Origin: JAIBCM01 sp041395165
Lineage (GTDB): Bacteria > Verrucomicrobiota > Verrucomicrobiia > JADLBR01 > JAIBCM01
Length of the DNA stretch: 64,000 bases
Assembly: GCA_041395165.1 (NCBI GenBank)
Contig: JAWLBA010000005.1
Location: 46,930-110,929, forward strand
Direction of reading: 5' to 3'
The notes under the pieces are model-generated. The model was not told where the DNA came from and made no database searches. It saw only the letters and a program-made list of their open reading frames with translations. Positions 9,389-18,934 of this stretch are shown here, piece after piece. Within the stretch, counting starts at the first letter, position 1, and each line of letters begins with the position of its first letter. The translations under genes were made by a program, and so were the position numbers.

Positions 9389-10266
9389 GACGGTCTTTTA
9401 GATTGGATTTTAAAGAGTTTTTTATTACTTAGGGATTGAGTAGTATAATACTCATAAGCGTAGCTTAACACCCTAAAGAAACGAGCTAATCGTGGGGTTG
9501 ATTTTTCAAATTTTTGCCAACGTTTTTGTTTTTTAGAAATTAAACGATAGGTTTCAGCGTTGTCCCAAGCGTCTTGATAATCGCTTTGTTGTGGTGCGAT
9601 GGCAAAAATAGATTTTGAGGCAGTTTTTCGCGCCTGGAGTAAGAGATAAATCGGACGAAACGAGATGAGTTCTACGCGAGATTTTATCGCTTTGGGGTCA
9701 TTGACTTGATACCATTTTCCGTAAGGTCCGACGGCATGTAGAATAAGGCGTTCTACTTCAAAGCCATTTTCTTCTGAAAAAATTCGGTAAAAAAGTTCGG
9801 GACTAAATTGGTAAAAGCCATGTCCCATACAATTATTGGCTGTTGTGTGAATCATAAGCCGACCATTTTCTTTCAACATTTCCATACAATTTTTAATGGC
9901 AACAGGAAAATTGAAGATGTGTTCCAAAGAGCCGGTGTCATAAACGATGTCAAAACGACTTTTTAAGTTTTCTGGAAGAGGTTGATTCATGTCATGGACG
10001 ATTTGTGCGCCCATGAAATCTGAAACATCCAATGTTTGAATTTCTTTAGCGCCTAGCGCTTCTAGAATTGGTTCGGCATAATGTCGTTGGCCGGGAATAA
10101 ATTCAGTTTTGGTCTTTAAAGAGAGGTTAAAATAGTCCAACTCTTTTTTAAGAAGTTTGGGGGGGATATTAATTTCCGGCCGGCCAATGGTCACGATTTT
10201 TTCAAAGCAAGCGCCATTCTGTTTTGCGCCAATTAAAAAATAAAGCCCATTGATATCAAGACTCAT
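9370..10266 (-). CDS. SAM-dependent methyltransferase domain protein
   Basis: The 298-aa protein has a central Rossmann-type methyltransferase core: TLDVSDFMGAQIVHDMNQPL, then RFDIVYDTGSLEHIFNFPVA and MLKENGRLMIHTTANN, which correspond to the acidic loop, motif IV and the post-motif strand of class I enzymes. The first glycine motif is weak, so it may act on an unusual substrate. The C-terminal ~100 residues are basic and unassigned. It is the last gene of a four-gene leftward operon (12681 to 9370) with gaps of 7-15 bases, and it ends tail-to-tail with the FkbM gene. Confidence 0.65.
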   Translation of the reverse strand: MSLDINGLYFLIGAKQNGACFEKIVTIGRPEINIPPKLLKKELDYFNLSLKTKTEFIPGQRHYAEPILEALGAKEIQTLDVSDFMGAQIVHDMNQPLPENLKSRFDIVYDTGSLEHIFNFPVAIKNCMEMLKENGRLMIHTTANNCMGHGFYQFSPELFYRIFSEENGFEVERLILHAVGPYGKWYQVNDPKAIKSRVELISFRPIYLLLQARKTASKSIFAIAPQQSDYQDAWDNAETYRLISKKQKRWQKFEKSTPRLARFFRVLSYAYEYYTTQSLSNKKLFKIQSKRPSQFFTK

Positions 10267-10273
10267 ATGCGAC

Positions 10274-11074
10274 CTAGTCCGTAGCCAGAGGATTCAAACG
10301 ATAACGTAATTGACGCCATTTTTGTTGTGAAGAAGGGATAGGGCCTGTATCAAGCTTTAAGGGCGGAAGCGTGGCTTTATCTTTAATATGCATTAATTTT
10401 CTGGCCTCATTTAAACAAGTATAATTGTGGTAAATCTTAATGCCATCTAAATGTGTTACGGTTGGCCAACCGCGTTGTTTGATATTTAAGTAAGCACGAT
10501 AATTATATTGGCAAGGCAAGATACAAAGTTGATCGTAATAGCGCGTGTTAATAACTTCGTTGAGGGCGACTTGATCGTCAGCGGGATTACGAAATCTAGT
10601 TTTACCTCTAGCTAAGATTTCTTGGCGAATAGGATAAGAATCGCGCACATTCCAAAAGGTGACGCCGCCATTAATGTAGTTGCTCGTGTATTGCTGGCCA
10701 ATGATAGGTCTACCACCATTATGTTCAACACACCCACCAACCGCAGCTCCCCGTAAAAGAGTTGGCAGTTCTGGTAAATCTCCCAAACATAACACATCTT
10801 TTCCATCAACTACTAATGCGTAGTCGACGTCGATTTCATCGATAAAAATCCAGCGACGAAAGTCAGCGTCACGCAAGGGGTGAGAAAAAGAGGGGTCGGG
10901 TGGACGTAAATGATAAGTGATTTGGGGCAGCTGCTTATCAGGTAGCTTATCACCAATAACAAAAGCATGAAGCTGTAAAAAAGGATTTCGTGAAAAAGTG
11001 ATAAAAGTTTGGTCTAATTCTTCGGTTACTTTTCCGTAAACAATCGTTACAACAGCTTGTTTAATTGAGCTCAT
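10274..11074 (-). CDS. GT8-like glycosyltransferase
   Basis: The 266-aa protein shows a GT-A pattern like glycogenin/LgtC-type GT8 enzymes: YALVVDGKDVLCLGDLPELP resembles the metal-binding DxD strand with the following DLxxL helix, and NYINGGVTFWNVR resembles the GT8 motif in which an N/S-GGV strand precedes the second aspartate region. A downstream D-Q-x-x-L-N stretch (DDQVALNEV) also matches that family. The assignment is by motif pattern only. Its place between methyltransferase genes supports a glycan-building role. Confidence 0.55.
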   Translation of the reverse strand: MSSIKQAVVTIVYGKVTEELDQTFITFSRNPFLQLHAFVIGDKLPDKQLPQITYHLRPPDPSFSHPLRDADFRRWIFIDEIDVDYALVVDGKDVLCLGDLPELPTLLRGAAVGGCVEHNGGRPIIGQQYTSNYINGGVTFWNVRDSYPIRQEILARGKTRFRNPADDQVALNEVINTRYYDQLCILPCQYNYRAYLNIKQRGWPTVTHLDGIKIYHNYTCLNEARKLMHIKDKATLPPLKLDTGPIPSSQQKWRQLRYRLNPLATD

Positions 11075-11082
11075 ATTAATAT

Positions 11083-11907
11083 TTAACTTTTCCAGGCGAT
11101 TCCAAGGCCGTCACCAGGCCACCAGTGGTTAAAAGGTCGATCTTGAAAATAAAGATAGCTACGTCCGTTTTGTTTAGCAAAATTTAACAGGGTATTGGTA
11201 AAGTAGCCATTATCAGTTAATAGGATGGCATTGGGAGCAAGTTTGGGAGCGACAGCTTGGTATTCGGCCATTTCGAATGATTCGGAATGATCGCTGTCAT
11301 GAATAAAAAAGTCGACGGATTCCTCCAAATTTTTAAGGGTTTCTAGGGAATCCCCGATCACTATTTTTCCGACGGAAGCATAGGGAGATTGGAAGAGCTG
11401 GCCTGCCTTGGGAGAGATATCAATTCCTAGCAACTTGCCTTCATGACCTTCTTCTTGATTGTGTAGTAAAGCGGCTGCTAACACGCAGGAGCCGAGTCCC
11501 TTATCCACACCTGTTTCAACAATGTATTTGGGTTTCAATGCCCGTACTAAAGCATACCAACCGAGACGTTTTCCCCAATGCGGTGGTAAATCCATCGTGT
11601 ATTTATCGGGCGAAGATTGGAGATGAGCGATAACAAATTGTTGAAGCGATTTATCTCCTTCAAGCTCTAAAAAATAATTTTCAATAGTGGCATACGGTTG
11701 TTGGCAGAGTGAAGCGATAAAGGAGATATAGTATTGTCGATTAAGAGGGTTAAGGTCATAACTAAAATTATAAAATTCTTTCGATCGAAAGGTCCAAGTA
11801 ATAATAGTTTTTAAAAGAGGGATTTGGTGGCTTAAAGCGATGCCGAAACGTAGTGGTATTAAAAGTAGTCGTCCTACCGCTGTTGTTTTAATGAAATGTT
11901 TCAACAT
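11083..11907 (-). CDS. class I SAM methyltransferase (Methyltransf_24-like)
   Basis: The 274-aa protein has a ~100-residue N-terminal extension, then YIVETGVDKGLGSCVLAAAL (SAM motif with the glycine turn), LLGIDISPKAGQLF, and VDFFIHDSDHSESF. The HDSDH block is the metal/catalytic motif of the Methyltransf_24 class often linked to sugar or antibiotic O-methylation. A TDNGYFTN segment follows. It lies 8 bases from the GT8-like gene and 15 from the TylF-like gene, in the same leftward operon. The substrate is unknown. Confidence 0.72.
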   Translation of the reverse strand: MLKHFIKTTAVGRLLLIPLRFGIALSHQIPLLKTIITWTFRSKEFYNFSYDLNPLNRQYYISFIASLCQQPYATIENYFLELEGDKSLQQFVIAHLQSSPDKYTMDLPPHWGKRLGWYALVRALKPKYIVETGVDKGLGSCVLAAALLHNQEEGHEGKLLGIDISPKAGQLFQSPYASVGKIVIGDSLETLKNLEESVDFFIHDSDHSESFEMAEYQAVAPKLAPNAILLTDNGYFTNTLLNFAKQNGRSYLYFQDRPFNHWWPGDGLGIAWKS

Positions 11908-11922
11908 GATTGAAACCCAAAG

Positions 11923-12681
11923 TTAACGTTTAATGCCGATTCGTCCCGTATAATCGATTCGGTTTAATAGCATAGAAATTTTGTTTTCATTGAAATATTC
12001 TTCTACGGCTAATTTTTGTCCCTCCCAATGTCCGTAATCATCCAAGATAAGCACACCGCCTGAGACAAGGCGTGGAAATAAATGAATTAATTCATGCCGA
12101 GTCGAAGAATAAAAATCCGTATCCAATCTTAATAAAGCGATTTCCGAAGAAGGCATAAGTTGAGGTAAAGTGTCTTCGACCTTGCCTTTGATAAAATGAA
12201 TTTTCGTTTTATCATAACCCGTGCTTAAAACATTTTGTTTAGTAGTTTCTAAAGAAGAGTAGCACCAATTGGAGCCCCCTTCAGGACGTTTCATCTGATT
12301 GAAAATTTCTTCTGTAGATTCATGAAAGGGGGAGGTATCTTGAGCTTGAGGTTCGGGCATGCCTTCATAAGTGTCGAATAGATAAAGCGCGCGTTTGTTT
12401 TGGCCGAGCTCTTTAAGAGTTTCAATAACAGCCATCATGCTGCCACCTCGCCACACTCCGCATTCTACGATGGCACCGGAAATATTATTGGTTTCTAAAT
12501 ACCTAACCGCATCAATCAAAGCATTGAGTCTTAACGCTGATGTCATGGTAAAAGAACGCACTTTTCGGATAATAGCAAGGTTTTGATCCGTTAAATCGGT
12601 TAGTAACGATTCGTGGATGGATAGGGCAGGCTTAAGCCTTAACTGCCATAGTCTTTGTAGTGATTTGACTGCTGCATTCAT
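11923..12681 (-). CDS. TylF/macrocin-type O-methyltransferase
   Basis: The 252-aa protein matches the TylF family along its length: GAIVECGVWRGGSMMAVI (SAM motif), LYLFDTYEGMPEP, IHFIKGKVEDTLP, LLRLDTDFYSSTRHEL (metal-binding aspartates), and GGVLILDDYGHWEGQK. Characterised relatives are metal-dependent sugar O-methyltransferases. In this setting it may modify a cell-surface sugar. It is the first gene of the leftward operon and is divergent from the large membrane-protein gene, with a 92-base AT-rich region between that must hold both promoters. Confidence 0.85.
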   Translation of the reverse strand: MNAAVKSLQRLWQLRLKPALSIHESLLTDLTDQNLAIIRKVRSFTMTSALRLNALIDAVRYLETNNISGAIVECGVWRGGSMMAVIETLKELGQNKRALYLFDTYEGMPEPQAQDTSPFHESTEEIFNQMKRPEGGSNWCYSSLETTKQNVLSTGYDKTKIHFIKGKVEDTLPQLMPSSEIALLRLDTDFYSSTRHELIHLFPRLVSGGVLILDDYGHWEGQKLAVEEYFNENKISMLLNRIDYTGRIGIKR

Positions 12682-12773
12682 GCTACTTATTCCATTAAAA
12701 GAAATCTTAAAAAAACCAACGATAAAGATTTTATCCTTTTAAAAAATAAGGAATCTTCCTTAATTCATGATGT

Positions 12774-15340
12774 ATGCCTAAAAAGATTATCTATTTTCTC
12801 ATTACTTTTTTTTCCTTAGGTGTTGTTTTACTGTTTTTATTTTATCGTAGTTTTAATCCCGATTTAGTTTTATTTGCTAATGATGGTCCTTTGCCTCTTA
12901 ATCTTCATCCTTCGTTAGAAGGTAAAGCTGGTTTAACCGGGGTCTGGTTTGACTTTTATTGGTTGGGATTAAATGGGGGCACTTTTAATTTGGGGCCCTA
13001 CGAAATCTTTCGCGCTTTAACTGGAGCTATGTTCGCTGCGAATTGGGCAGTGCCTTTTGTTTTGTTTTTGTTGGGGCTAAGTGCAGCAGTTTGGGGCTGG
13101 AAAATGCGTTTAGGTAAAGGGCTAGTAATTATCATGGCTTTTGCTGCGATGTTAAATTCCACCTATTTTTCTCATGCCTGCTGGGGATTGCCGGGGCCCG
13201 CATTATTGGCAGCTTATCTGTTATTAGCGATTGGTTTCGTAACTTCTAGACTCAATGCCTTATCACTTGTTTTTTCCGGTTTATGTCTTGGGTTGGCAGT
13301 AGCATTTGTTCCAGATATCGGAGCTTTTTATAGTTTGTATTTTGCGGTTTACGTAGTTTTTTTGAGTCTTTTGGAGAAAGGTAAAATTAGCAAGCGCCTA
13401 GGTCTTGGAATATTTAGGGTAGGTATCATTGCTGTCATCGCAATATTTGCTAGCTGGCGAACTTTGGATGTGATGGTTAATACGCAGATCAAAGGCATTG
13501 TTGGTATGGCACAGGATGCCACCACCAAAGCGCAAAATGGGATTTTGCCACGCAATGGAGTATGCCGAAGGTGGAAACGATTCGTTTGTTGGTGCCTGGA
13601 TTTTTTGGTTATCGGATGGATACACCCGAAGGAGGAAATTATTGGGGTGAAGTCGGTCGCACTCCGGGTTATGAGCAGCATAAACAGGGCTTTGCTCGTT
13701 ATTCCGGGGGGGTGATTATCCAGGTTTGCTTGTTTTGGCTGGAGCGATTTGGGCGTTGGTTAGCACGTTTCGCAGAAGAAAAATGGAGGTTGGTGGCGTG
13801 GCATTTTCCGATCAGGAAAGAAAAATTATTTGGTTTTGGAGTGGCGCCGCGTTGATTTCTCTTTTGCTGGCGTGGGGGCGTTATGCGCCTTTTTATCAGT
13901 TTGTTTATGCGTTGCCTTATTTTTCGACCATTCGCAATCCGATTAAATTCATGCATCCTTTTGCGTTATCGATTTTGATTCTTTTTGGCTATGCCTTGCT
14001 TGATTGGCAAAGACGCTATTTTAATACGCCTGTAACGGCAAAAAGCTTAGGAAAAATGCATTAACGGATCCGGTTAAACGATTTAAGCAGTGGTTTAATC
14101 AACAGGCTGAGCCATTTGAGAAAAAATGGGTGCGAGTGAGTCAGATTGCTTTGGGATTGGGCGTGGTAGGTTTAATCGGAGTTGTAGGCTCGCGAGGTTC
14201 TATAGCGGGTTATCTTAAAGCCAATGATTTTGGCGATTTAGTGGATTATGTTGTTGCTCATGTGATTACTGAGATGTGGTTTTTTATCGGTTTTTTAACT
14301 CTTACTTTAGCGGTTTTAATTACTGTAGTAGCTGGCTGGTGGCGTGGGAAAAAGCGATTTGGGGTTGGGTGATTCTTGGAATTGTTTTGCTTTTAGATTT
14401 GGGAAGAGCCGATTGGCCGTGGATTCAATATTACAATTATAAAGAGCGTTATGCGTCCAATCCTGTCATTGACGAGTTAAAGAAAAATCCACCCTATTAC
14501 GGACGTATTTCCATTTTAGCGCGACAATATCCGCTCTATAACGAATGGCATCAACACCATTTTCTTTATTACAATATTCAATGCCTAGAATTTGCTCAAT
14601 TACCGCGTGTGCCGGAGGATTATGCTGCTTACATGGGCGCTTTACAGAATAATCCGTTGCGACTTTGGGAGTTGACCAATACCCGATTTTTCTTGGCGGG
14701 TTCAGACACGACACAGCAACTTAATGAACAACTCGATCCGCAATACAAACGTTTTCAAACGGTCATGCAGTTTGGTCTGATTCAAAATGAAGAAGGCCAA
14801 TATGGCATGCAGATTGGGGCTGGCGAGTTGGCGCTGATTGAATTTCCCAATGTTTTGCCTCGCGCGCAACTTTATCGAGCTTGGCGTGTGGTGGATGATC
14901 AAAAAGCGCTAGCGCTTTTGCCTGATCCCAATTTTGATATTTTCCATGAAGTGTTAGTTTCAAAAGACAGCTCCTTAACGTTAGGGCCGGTGGGCATTCA
15001 CGATGCCAGTGGCGATGAGGTTAACTACATTTCTTACTCACCGAAACGTATTGTGCTGCGATCCAAAAATGTGGATGCGTGCCTTTTGCTGGTGAATGAT
15101 AAATATGATCCTAATTGGCGAGTGACTGTGAATGGAAAATCGACTCCGCTATTGCGTTGCAATTACATCATGCGTGGTGTTCAGGTTCCTGCTGGTGAAA
15201 ATAATGAAATTATCATGGAGTTTAAACCGCCCTTAACCGGCTTTTGGATTTCTGCCATTGCACTTGTGGTGTGGGTTGGATTGGGTCTTGTTTTGATTTT
15301 GAAACGTGATTCTTCCTACGATCAAAAAGTTTCAATTTAA
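12774..15340 (+). pseudogene. large polytopic membrane protein (YfhO-like), four frameshifts
   Basis: Five overlapping frame segments (12774-13715, 13562-13855, 13726-14064, ~14053-14372, 14276-15340) join into one ~850-aa protein. The N-terminal ~650 residues are a series of hydrophobic helices with periplasmic loops (e.g. LVPGFFGYRMDTPEGGNYW). The C-terminus has the YfhO-type soluble end, DPNWRVTVNGKSTPLLRCNY then MRGVQVPAGENN, and a final helix. Such proteins are thought to handle lipid-linked sugars, consistent with the neighbouring glycan genes. Junctions lie near 13555, 13720, 14055 and 14345. Each needs one small indel, so mis-sequencing or decay is equally possible. Confidence 0.72.
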
Positions 15341-15344
15341 TGCA

Positions 15345-15374
15345 TTGACAGAACTCTTATTAAATAGTTATAGA
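15345..15374 (+). promoter_or_regulatory. candidate sigma-70 promoter for the paralog island
   Basis: A perfect TTGACA at 15345-15350 is followed after 18 bases by TATAGA (15369-15374), about 35 bases before the first paralog gene. An AAAGGA ribosome-binding site lies ~10 bases before its ATG at 15410. This would give the island its own transcription start, independent of the membrane-protein gene upstream. Confidence 0.5.
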
Positions 15375-15409
15375 TAATTTTAATATTAAGTAATAAAGGA
15401 AAAACCCTT

Positions 15410-16540
15410 ATGGCTGGTAATATTCTTGGTCGATCTGCTTGGTCAGGTTTTCGTGCTATAAAAATGGCTCGTAGAATTCGTCGGCTGCGTGCCGCAGTTC
15501 AAGAAGCAAAACAAGTCGCTGAGTTACGGCGTGTAGAAGCGGTAAGCAAATTAGCTGAATCAGGAAAGGCTGTACAAGCAGTAGAGGCAGTTGAAGCGGA
15601 GAGCCTTAAAGCAGCAGAAAAACTTCGTGAGGCTAAGCAGACTATGGAAGCAGCTCGGGCTGACTTCGTGCACGCCGATCAAGTGTTGATGTCGGCTGAG
15701 AGTGGGACTATCAATCATACGTCCATAGAAAGAGCTAGAGAAATGTTAGAAAGCGCTCGAATTGCTCGTGAGCAAGCGTCTGAAGCTTTGAAGATTGCTG
15801 AATTTGAATCAGGTGCCGCGATAGAAAGAGTTCGTACTACTAAATTAGCTGCGGACGAAGCTCGCGCAGCAGCGGTGCATGCAGATGGGCTTTCACTGCT
15901 TGCAGATCAGAGAGTGGGTGATGCTGAAAAAGCATTAGCTCAAGCTCGCTCCGGAAGTGCCGGTGCAGCTATGGTAGTAACGGCGCCTGGCACAAGTGAA
16001 GCATCAGATCGTCCAGTTGTTGTAGAGGCTCAGTCCCTGAGCGCCACGGATGTTGCTTGGGAAGTCGCCGGGTTTGTTCCTATTCCTGGTTTTGCGGAAG
16101 CAGAAAATTTTTTAATGGAAAATGTGGTGGCGCCGGCAGCGATTTCGGTTATGGATCATGTAGTGGATCCGGGTATTACCGGAATGAATAAATATGTGGT
16201 TAAGCCTCTTGCTCCTTATGCTGAAGCAGTGCTCTCAATAGTTCCAGGAGGTGAAGGGGTTGTTCAAGCTGTGGTAGCTGCTAAGGCAGAGCAAGCGAAA
16301 GGCAGTCTAAACCGAGTATCAGCAAATGCGGATGATGAGGCGATTAATCGAGGGCTTCGAGAAAAAAATATGGATGCTGTATGGGCAGCTGCCGGCAAAA
16401 AAACAAATCAAACTCAAGAAACACAAAATTTTACGCCGATGGATAATTTTACACCAGACACAGCTGATGTGTCTCAAGAAACCTGTCAATCGGTTGATTC
16501 TGGGGTGGCGGCTCCTGCTTCGCCTAAAATTTCTCCATGA
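15410..16540 (+). CDS. modular alanine-rich coiled-coil protein, paralog 1 (unknown function)
   Basis: The 376-aa protein resembles nothing I recognise. An N-terminal Arg/Lys-rich segment (MARRIRRLRAAVQEAKQVAE) leads into ~160 residues of Ala/Glu/Arg heptad-like helix, a probable long coiled coil. A Pro/Gly-bearing hydrophobic-helical module (about 210-300) with VVAPAAISVMDHVVDPGITG follows. The C-terminal tail has VWAAAGKK and NFTPMDNFT, which recur in paralog 5 (VWSLVEVAGRK, NFISIDNFT). The coiled coil is of the same type as in paralogs 2 and 4. The hydrophobic module is a diverged relative of the one in paralogs 4 and 5. There is no signal peptide or clear transmembrane helix. A good RBS and a candidate promoter precede it. 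Confidence 0.75.
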   Translation: MAGNILGRSAWSGFRAIKMARRIRRLRAAVQEAKQVAELRRVEAVSKLAESGKAVQAVEAVEAESLKAAEKLREAKQTMEAARADFVHADQVLMSAESGTINHTSIERAREMLESARIAREQASEALKIAEFESGAAIERVRTTKLAADEARAAAVHADGLSLLADQRVGDAEKALAQARSGSAGAAMVVTAPGTSEASDRPVVVEAQSLSATDVAWEVAGFVPIPGFAEAENFLMENVVAPAAISVMDHVVDPGITGMNKYVVKPLAPYAEAVLSIVPGGEGVVQAVVAAKAEQAKGSLNRVSANADDEAINRGLREKNMDAVWAAAGKKTNQTQETQNFTPMDNFTPDTADVSQETCQSVDSGVAAPASPKISP

Positions 16541-16617
16541 TTATTTTTAATATTTTATAGAATTTCTTTTAAATTTAATCTTTTTTTATCCAGAATTTTT
16601 CTATTACAATTAGAGAA

Positions 16618-17722
16618 ATGGGTAAGATAAACACAATATTAAGAGGGATTCGTGGGGGACTCCGCGCATTTTCTCGCAGAACACGTTATGTGGGAACGGT
16701 TGAAGAACTGGCTCTAGCAGCGCAAGAGCGTGCTACGGCAAAAGTGGCTTTAGAAAAAGCTCGTGAGATTCTTAAAATAGCTGAAAAGAGAATCAAAGGG
16801 CTGCACGGTGCCGAGCAAGCAGCCGCTCAAGCTGAAGTTACTGCAGCTAGGAGGGTTGCTTATGAGGCCGAAGCCCTTTTCGTAAAAAAGACGGGACATT
16901 ATCATTATATTAGATCCAAACTGCCTAAAGAACCCTCTGTTGCTGCCGAAAAACCATCAGAGCTGGATCATTTAGAATTTGAGCCGGATCAGGCTCGTAA
17001 CGTGCTTGTTAATGAAGCCGTGGAAGCGATAGAGCGAGCGGGCATAGAGAGTGCTGCGGATATTGCTAAAAAAGAGTTGCAAGTGGCAACCCGTATTAGA
17101 GATGAAGCTCGGGTTGCTTTCAAAAAAGCGCGCGCCGACTTGAGGATTGCTGAAAAGCATCTTGTAGACCTGCGTTCTATGGGGGCGTCTCCTGCTGAGA
17201 TTCAAGCTGCGGAGAGGGCTTTAGTAGAAGCAGAAAAATTGACCAAAGCGAGAAGAAGCACAATGATTTCGAGAGAAGAAACTTACAGAAGATGTTTAAA
17301 ACGAGTTAAAGGAGATATTTCAGCTTGGATTGGAGGCCCTTTGGTTCTTCAAGAAAAAGTAGAGTCAGGGGAGTCATTAGGTTTTTGGGATGCTATGGAC
17401 ACGATGAATCCCCCAAATGTGCCAGAAATGGTGGATGCTCTTGTTCAAGGTGAGCCTGTGAGTGTTGCTGATGTTGGTCTTGCGGGTTTGGAGTTTATTG
17501 AAAATCCCTTCGATCCTATCATGGATATATCCATCGACTCCAGTTTGAGTATTTTGAAGTTGCTAATACTCCACCCACCGTAGCTAGGACAGCGGCTGCA
17601 ATGGGTAAAGCGGTTCAGAAATTGCCAAGGAAAAAGCTACACAACCTTCTATGTGGGAGATGGCTGAGGGAAAACATAATAACCATTCCACAATTTTGCC
17701 TGGGATATCAATAACGCCTTAA
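16618..17722 (+). pseudogene. modular coiled-coil protein, paralog 2, C-terminus frameshifted
   Basis: The open frame to 17583 gives 321 aa: a basic start (GLRAFSRRTRYVG), an Ala-rich coiled coil (~25-225), then a C-module beginning GGPLVLQEKVESGESLGFW that is very close to the one in paralog 3. Comparison with paralog 3 shows the real C-terminus continues: one missing T at ~17550 restores FEVANTPPTVARTAAAMGKA, and one missing A at ~17625 restores QPSMWEMAEGK, ending at a TAA at 17720-17722. Both lesions are single-base losses in short homopolymers, so sequencing error is likely. The start at 16618 has only a weak RBS. Confidence 0.7.
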
Positions 17723-17758
17723 AGCAATTTGAGAAAATTTTCTAAAAATTGATTATGA

Positions 17759-17803
17759 TATAATGAGAAAATGATAGTAGCCATTGTTATTCCAAAGGAG
17801 ACA
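17759..17803 (+). promoter_or_regulatory. candidate -10 box and RBS before paralog 3
   Basis: A perfect TATAAT (17759-17764) sits about 45 bases before the ATG at 17809. The ribosome-binding site AAAGGAGA lies ~8 bases before that ATG. No convincing -35 is seen at the right spacing. This supports separate transcription of at least the third gene in the island. Confidence 0.4.
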
Positions 17804-17808
17804 TTGTT

Positions 17809-18831
17809 ATGAGCGCAGTGGATCGCGCTGCTCGTATGTTAGCTCGTCTGGCTCGTTTACGTCAACGCCCTAAAAAATATATAGATGATAAAATTTTCAG
17901 AGATTATTTAAATGGAAGATTTCATCATGTTCCCAATGTAGAAAATGTCAGGGAAGTAGCCGATGGAGCTACCAAGATGGGATATCTGGCTGATGGATTG
18001 AGTGCTGAGGTTAGTGAAAAACTTCCTATTATGATAAGGCAGTTGGAAGCTTCAGAGATTACCCTTAAGCAGTTTAGCAAATCTATGATGAGCATGTGTG
18101 TGCGCTCTAGGGAGCTTGATAAAACTGCAAAAAACTTGCTAAGTGAATTTATAGCCGTTAATGCTCGTGCACCCAATACAATTCATCCGCAACTTATCCT
18201 TGAAATGAGACGCGCAATCGAAGCGATTGGAAATACTCGAGAGGCAATCGAAAATGCTTGGTTCTTATTGGTTCAGTCTAATAATCCAGCAATTATTCCT
18301 GAATTTGTCAAAGCTCTTGAAAGAGTATCAAAAAACATTACTGAGTTTGAAGAGGCTGTTGCTGCTGTAGAGCAAACAGCTCTGGCACTTGAAAAAAGTT
18401 CTAAAGTTGGTCTTGCTTCATTCCTGGGAGGCCCTTTTGCCTTACAAGAAAAAGTCGAATCTGGGGAATCCTTGGATTTTTGGGATGCTATGAGAGTTTT
18501 AGAAGCACCCAGTATGCCAGAATTGTTAGAAAATGCAGTTTCTGGAAGACCTGTGGGTATTCTTGATGTTGGTCTTACGAGTTTGGAGCTAATTGAAAAT
18601 CCCTTAGATCCCATCATGGATGTAGCCATTGACTCAAGTTTGAGTGCCCTTGAAGTTGCTAAGACTCCATCCACCGTAGCTAAGTCTGCGGCTGCAATGG
18701 GTAAGGCTGTTCAGGAGATTACTGAGCAAGTAGCAGAAAAACCTTCTGTATGGAAGATGGCCGAAGGAAAAGCGAGTGATACTGTGTTGCAACTATCACC
18801 ACCACCACCATCATCTATTATCATTTTTTAA
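17809..18831 (+). CDS. modular helical protein, paralog 3 (unknown function)
   Basis: The 340-aa protein combines a different N-module with the C-module of paralog 2. After a basic start (MLARLARLRQRPKKYID), residues ~40-200 are all-helical but less Ala-rich than in paralogs 1, 2 and 4. They align with paralog 5, for example LLSEFIAVNARAPNTIHPQL against LLYEFASNEGQALGRVNPRL, and EEAVAAVEQTALALEK against EEAVAVLEETALALER. From GGPFALQEKVESGESLDFWD (~205) onward it aligns with paralog 2, including SLELIENPLDPIMDVAIDSS. The tail ends in a Pro-run. It is intact with a strong RBS. No enzyme motif is visible, and a structural, scaffold or effector role is conjecture. Confidence 0.75.
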   Translation: MSAVDRAARMLARLARLRQRPKKYIDDKIFRDYLNGRFHHVPNVENVREVADGATKMGYLADGLSAEVSEKLPIMIRQLEASEITLKQFSKSMMSMCVRSRELDKTAKNLLSEFIAVNARAPNTIHPQLILEMRRAIEAIGNTREAIENAWFLLVQSNNPAIIPEFVKALERVSKNITEFEEAVAAVEQTALALEKSSKVGLASFLGGPFALQEKVESGESLDFWDAMRVLEAPSMPELLENAVSGRPVGILDVGLTSLELIENPLDPIMDVAIDSSLSALEVAKTPSTVAKSAAAMGKAVQEITEQVAEKPSVWKMAEGKASDTVLQLSPPPPSSIIIF

Positions 18832-18934
18832 ATGCGAGGTTTCAGAGATGTATTAGATTAAAAGGTTTGATTTTAATAAAATGTTGAGGCGCCTATTGTA
18901 AAAATGAAAAATTGTTTTAAATTAATTTGTTTTT

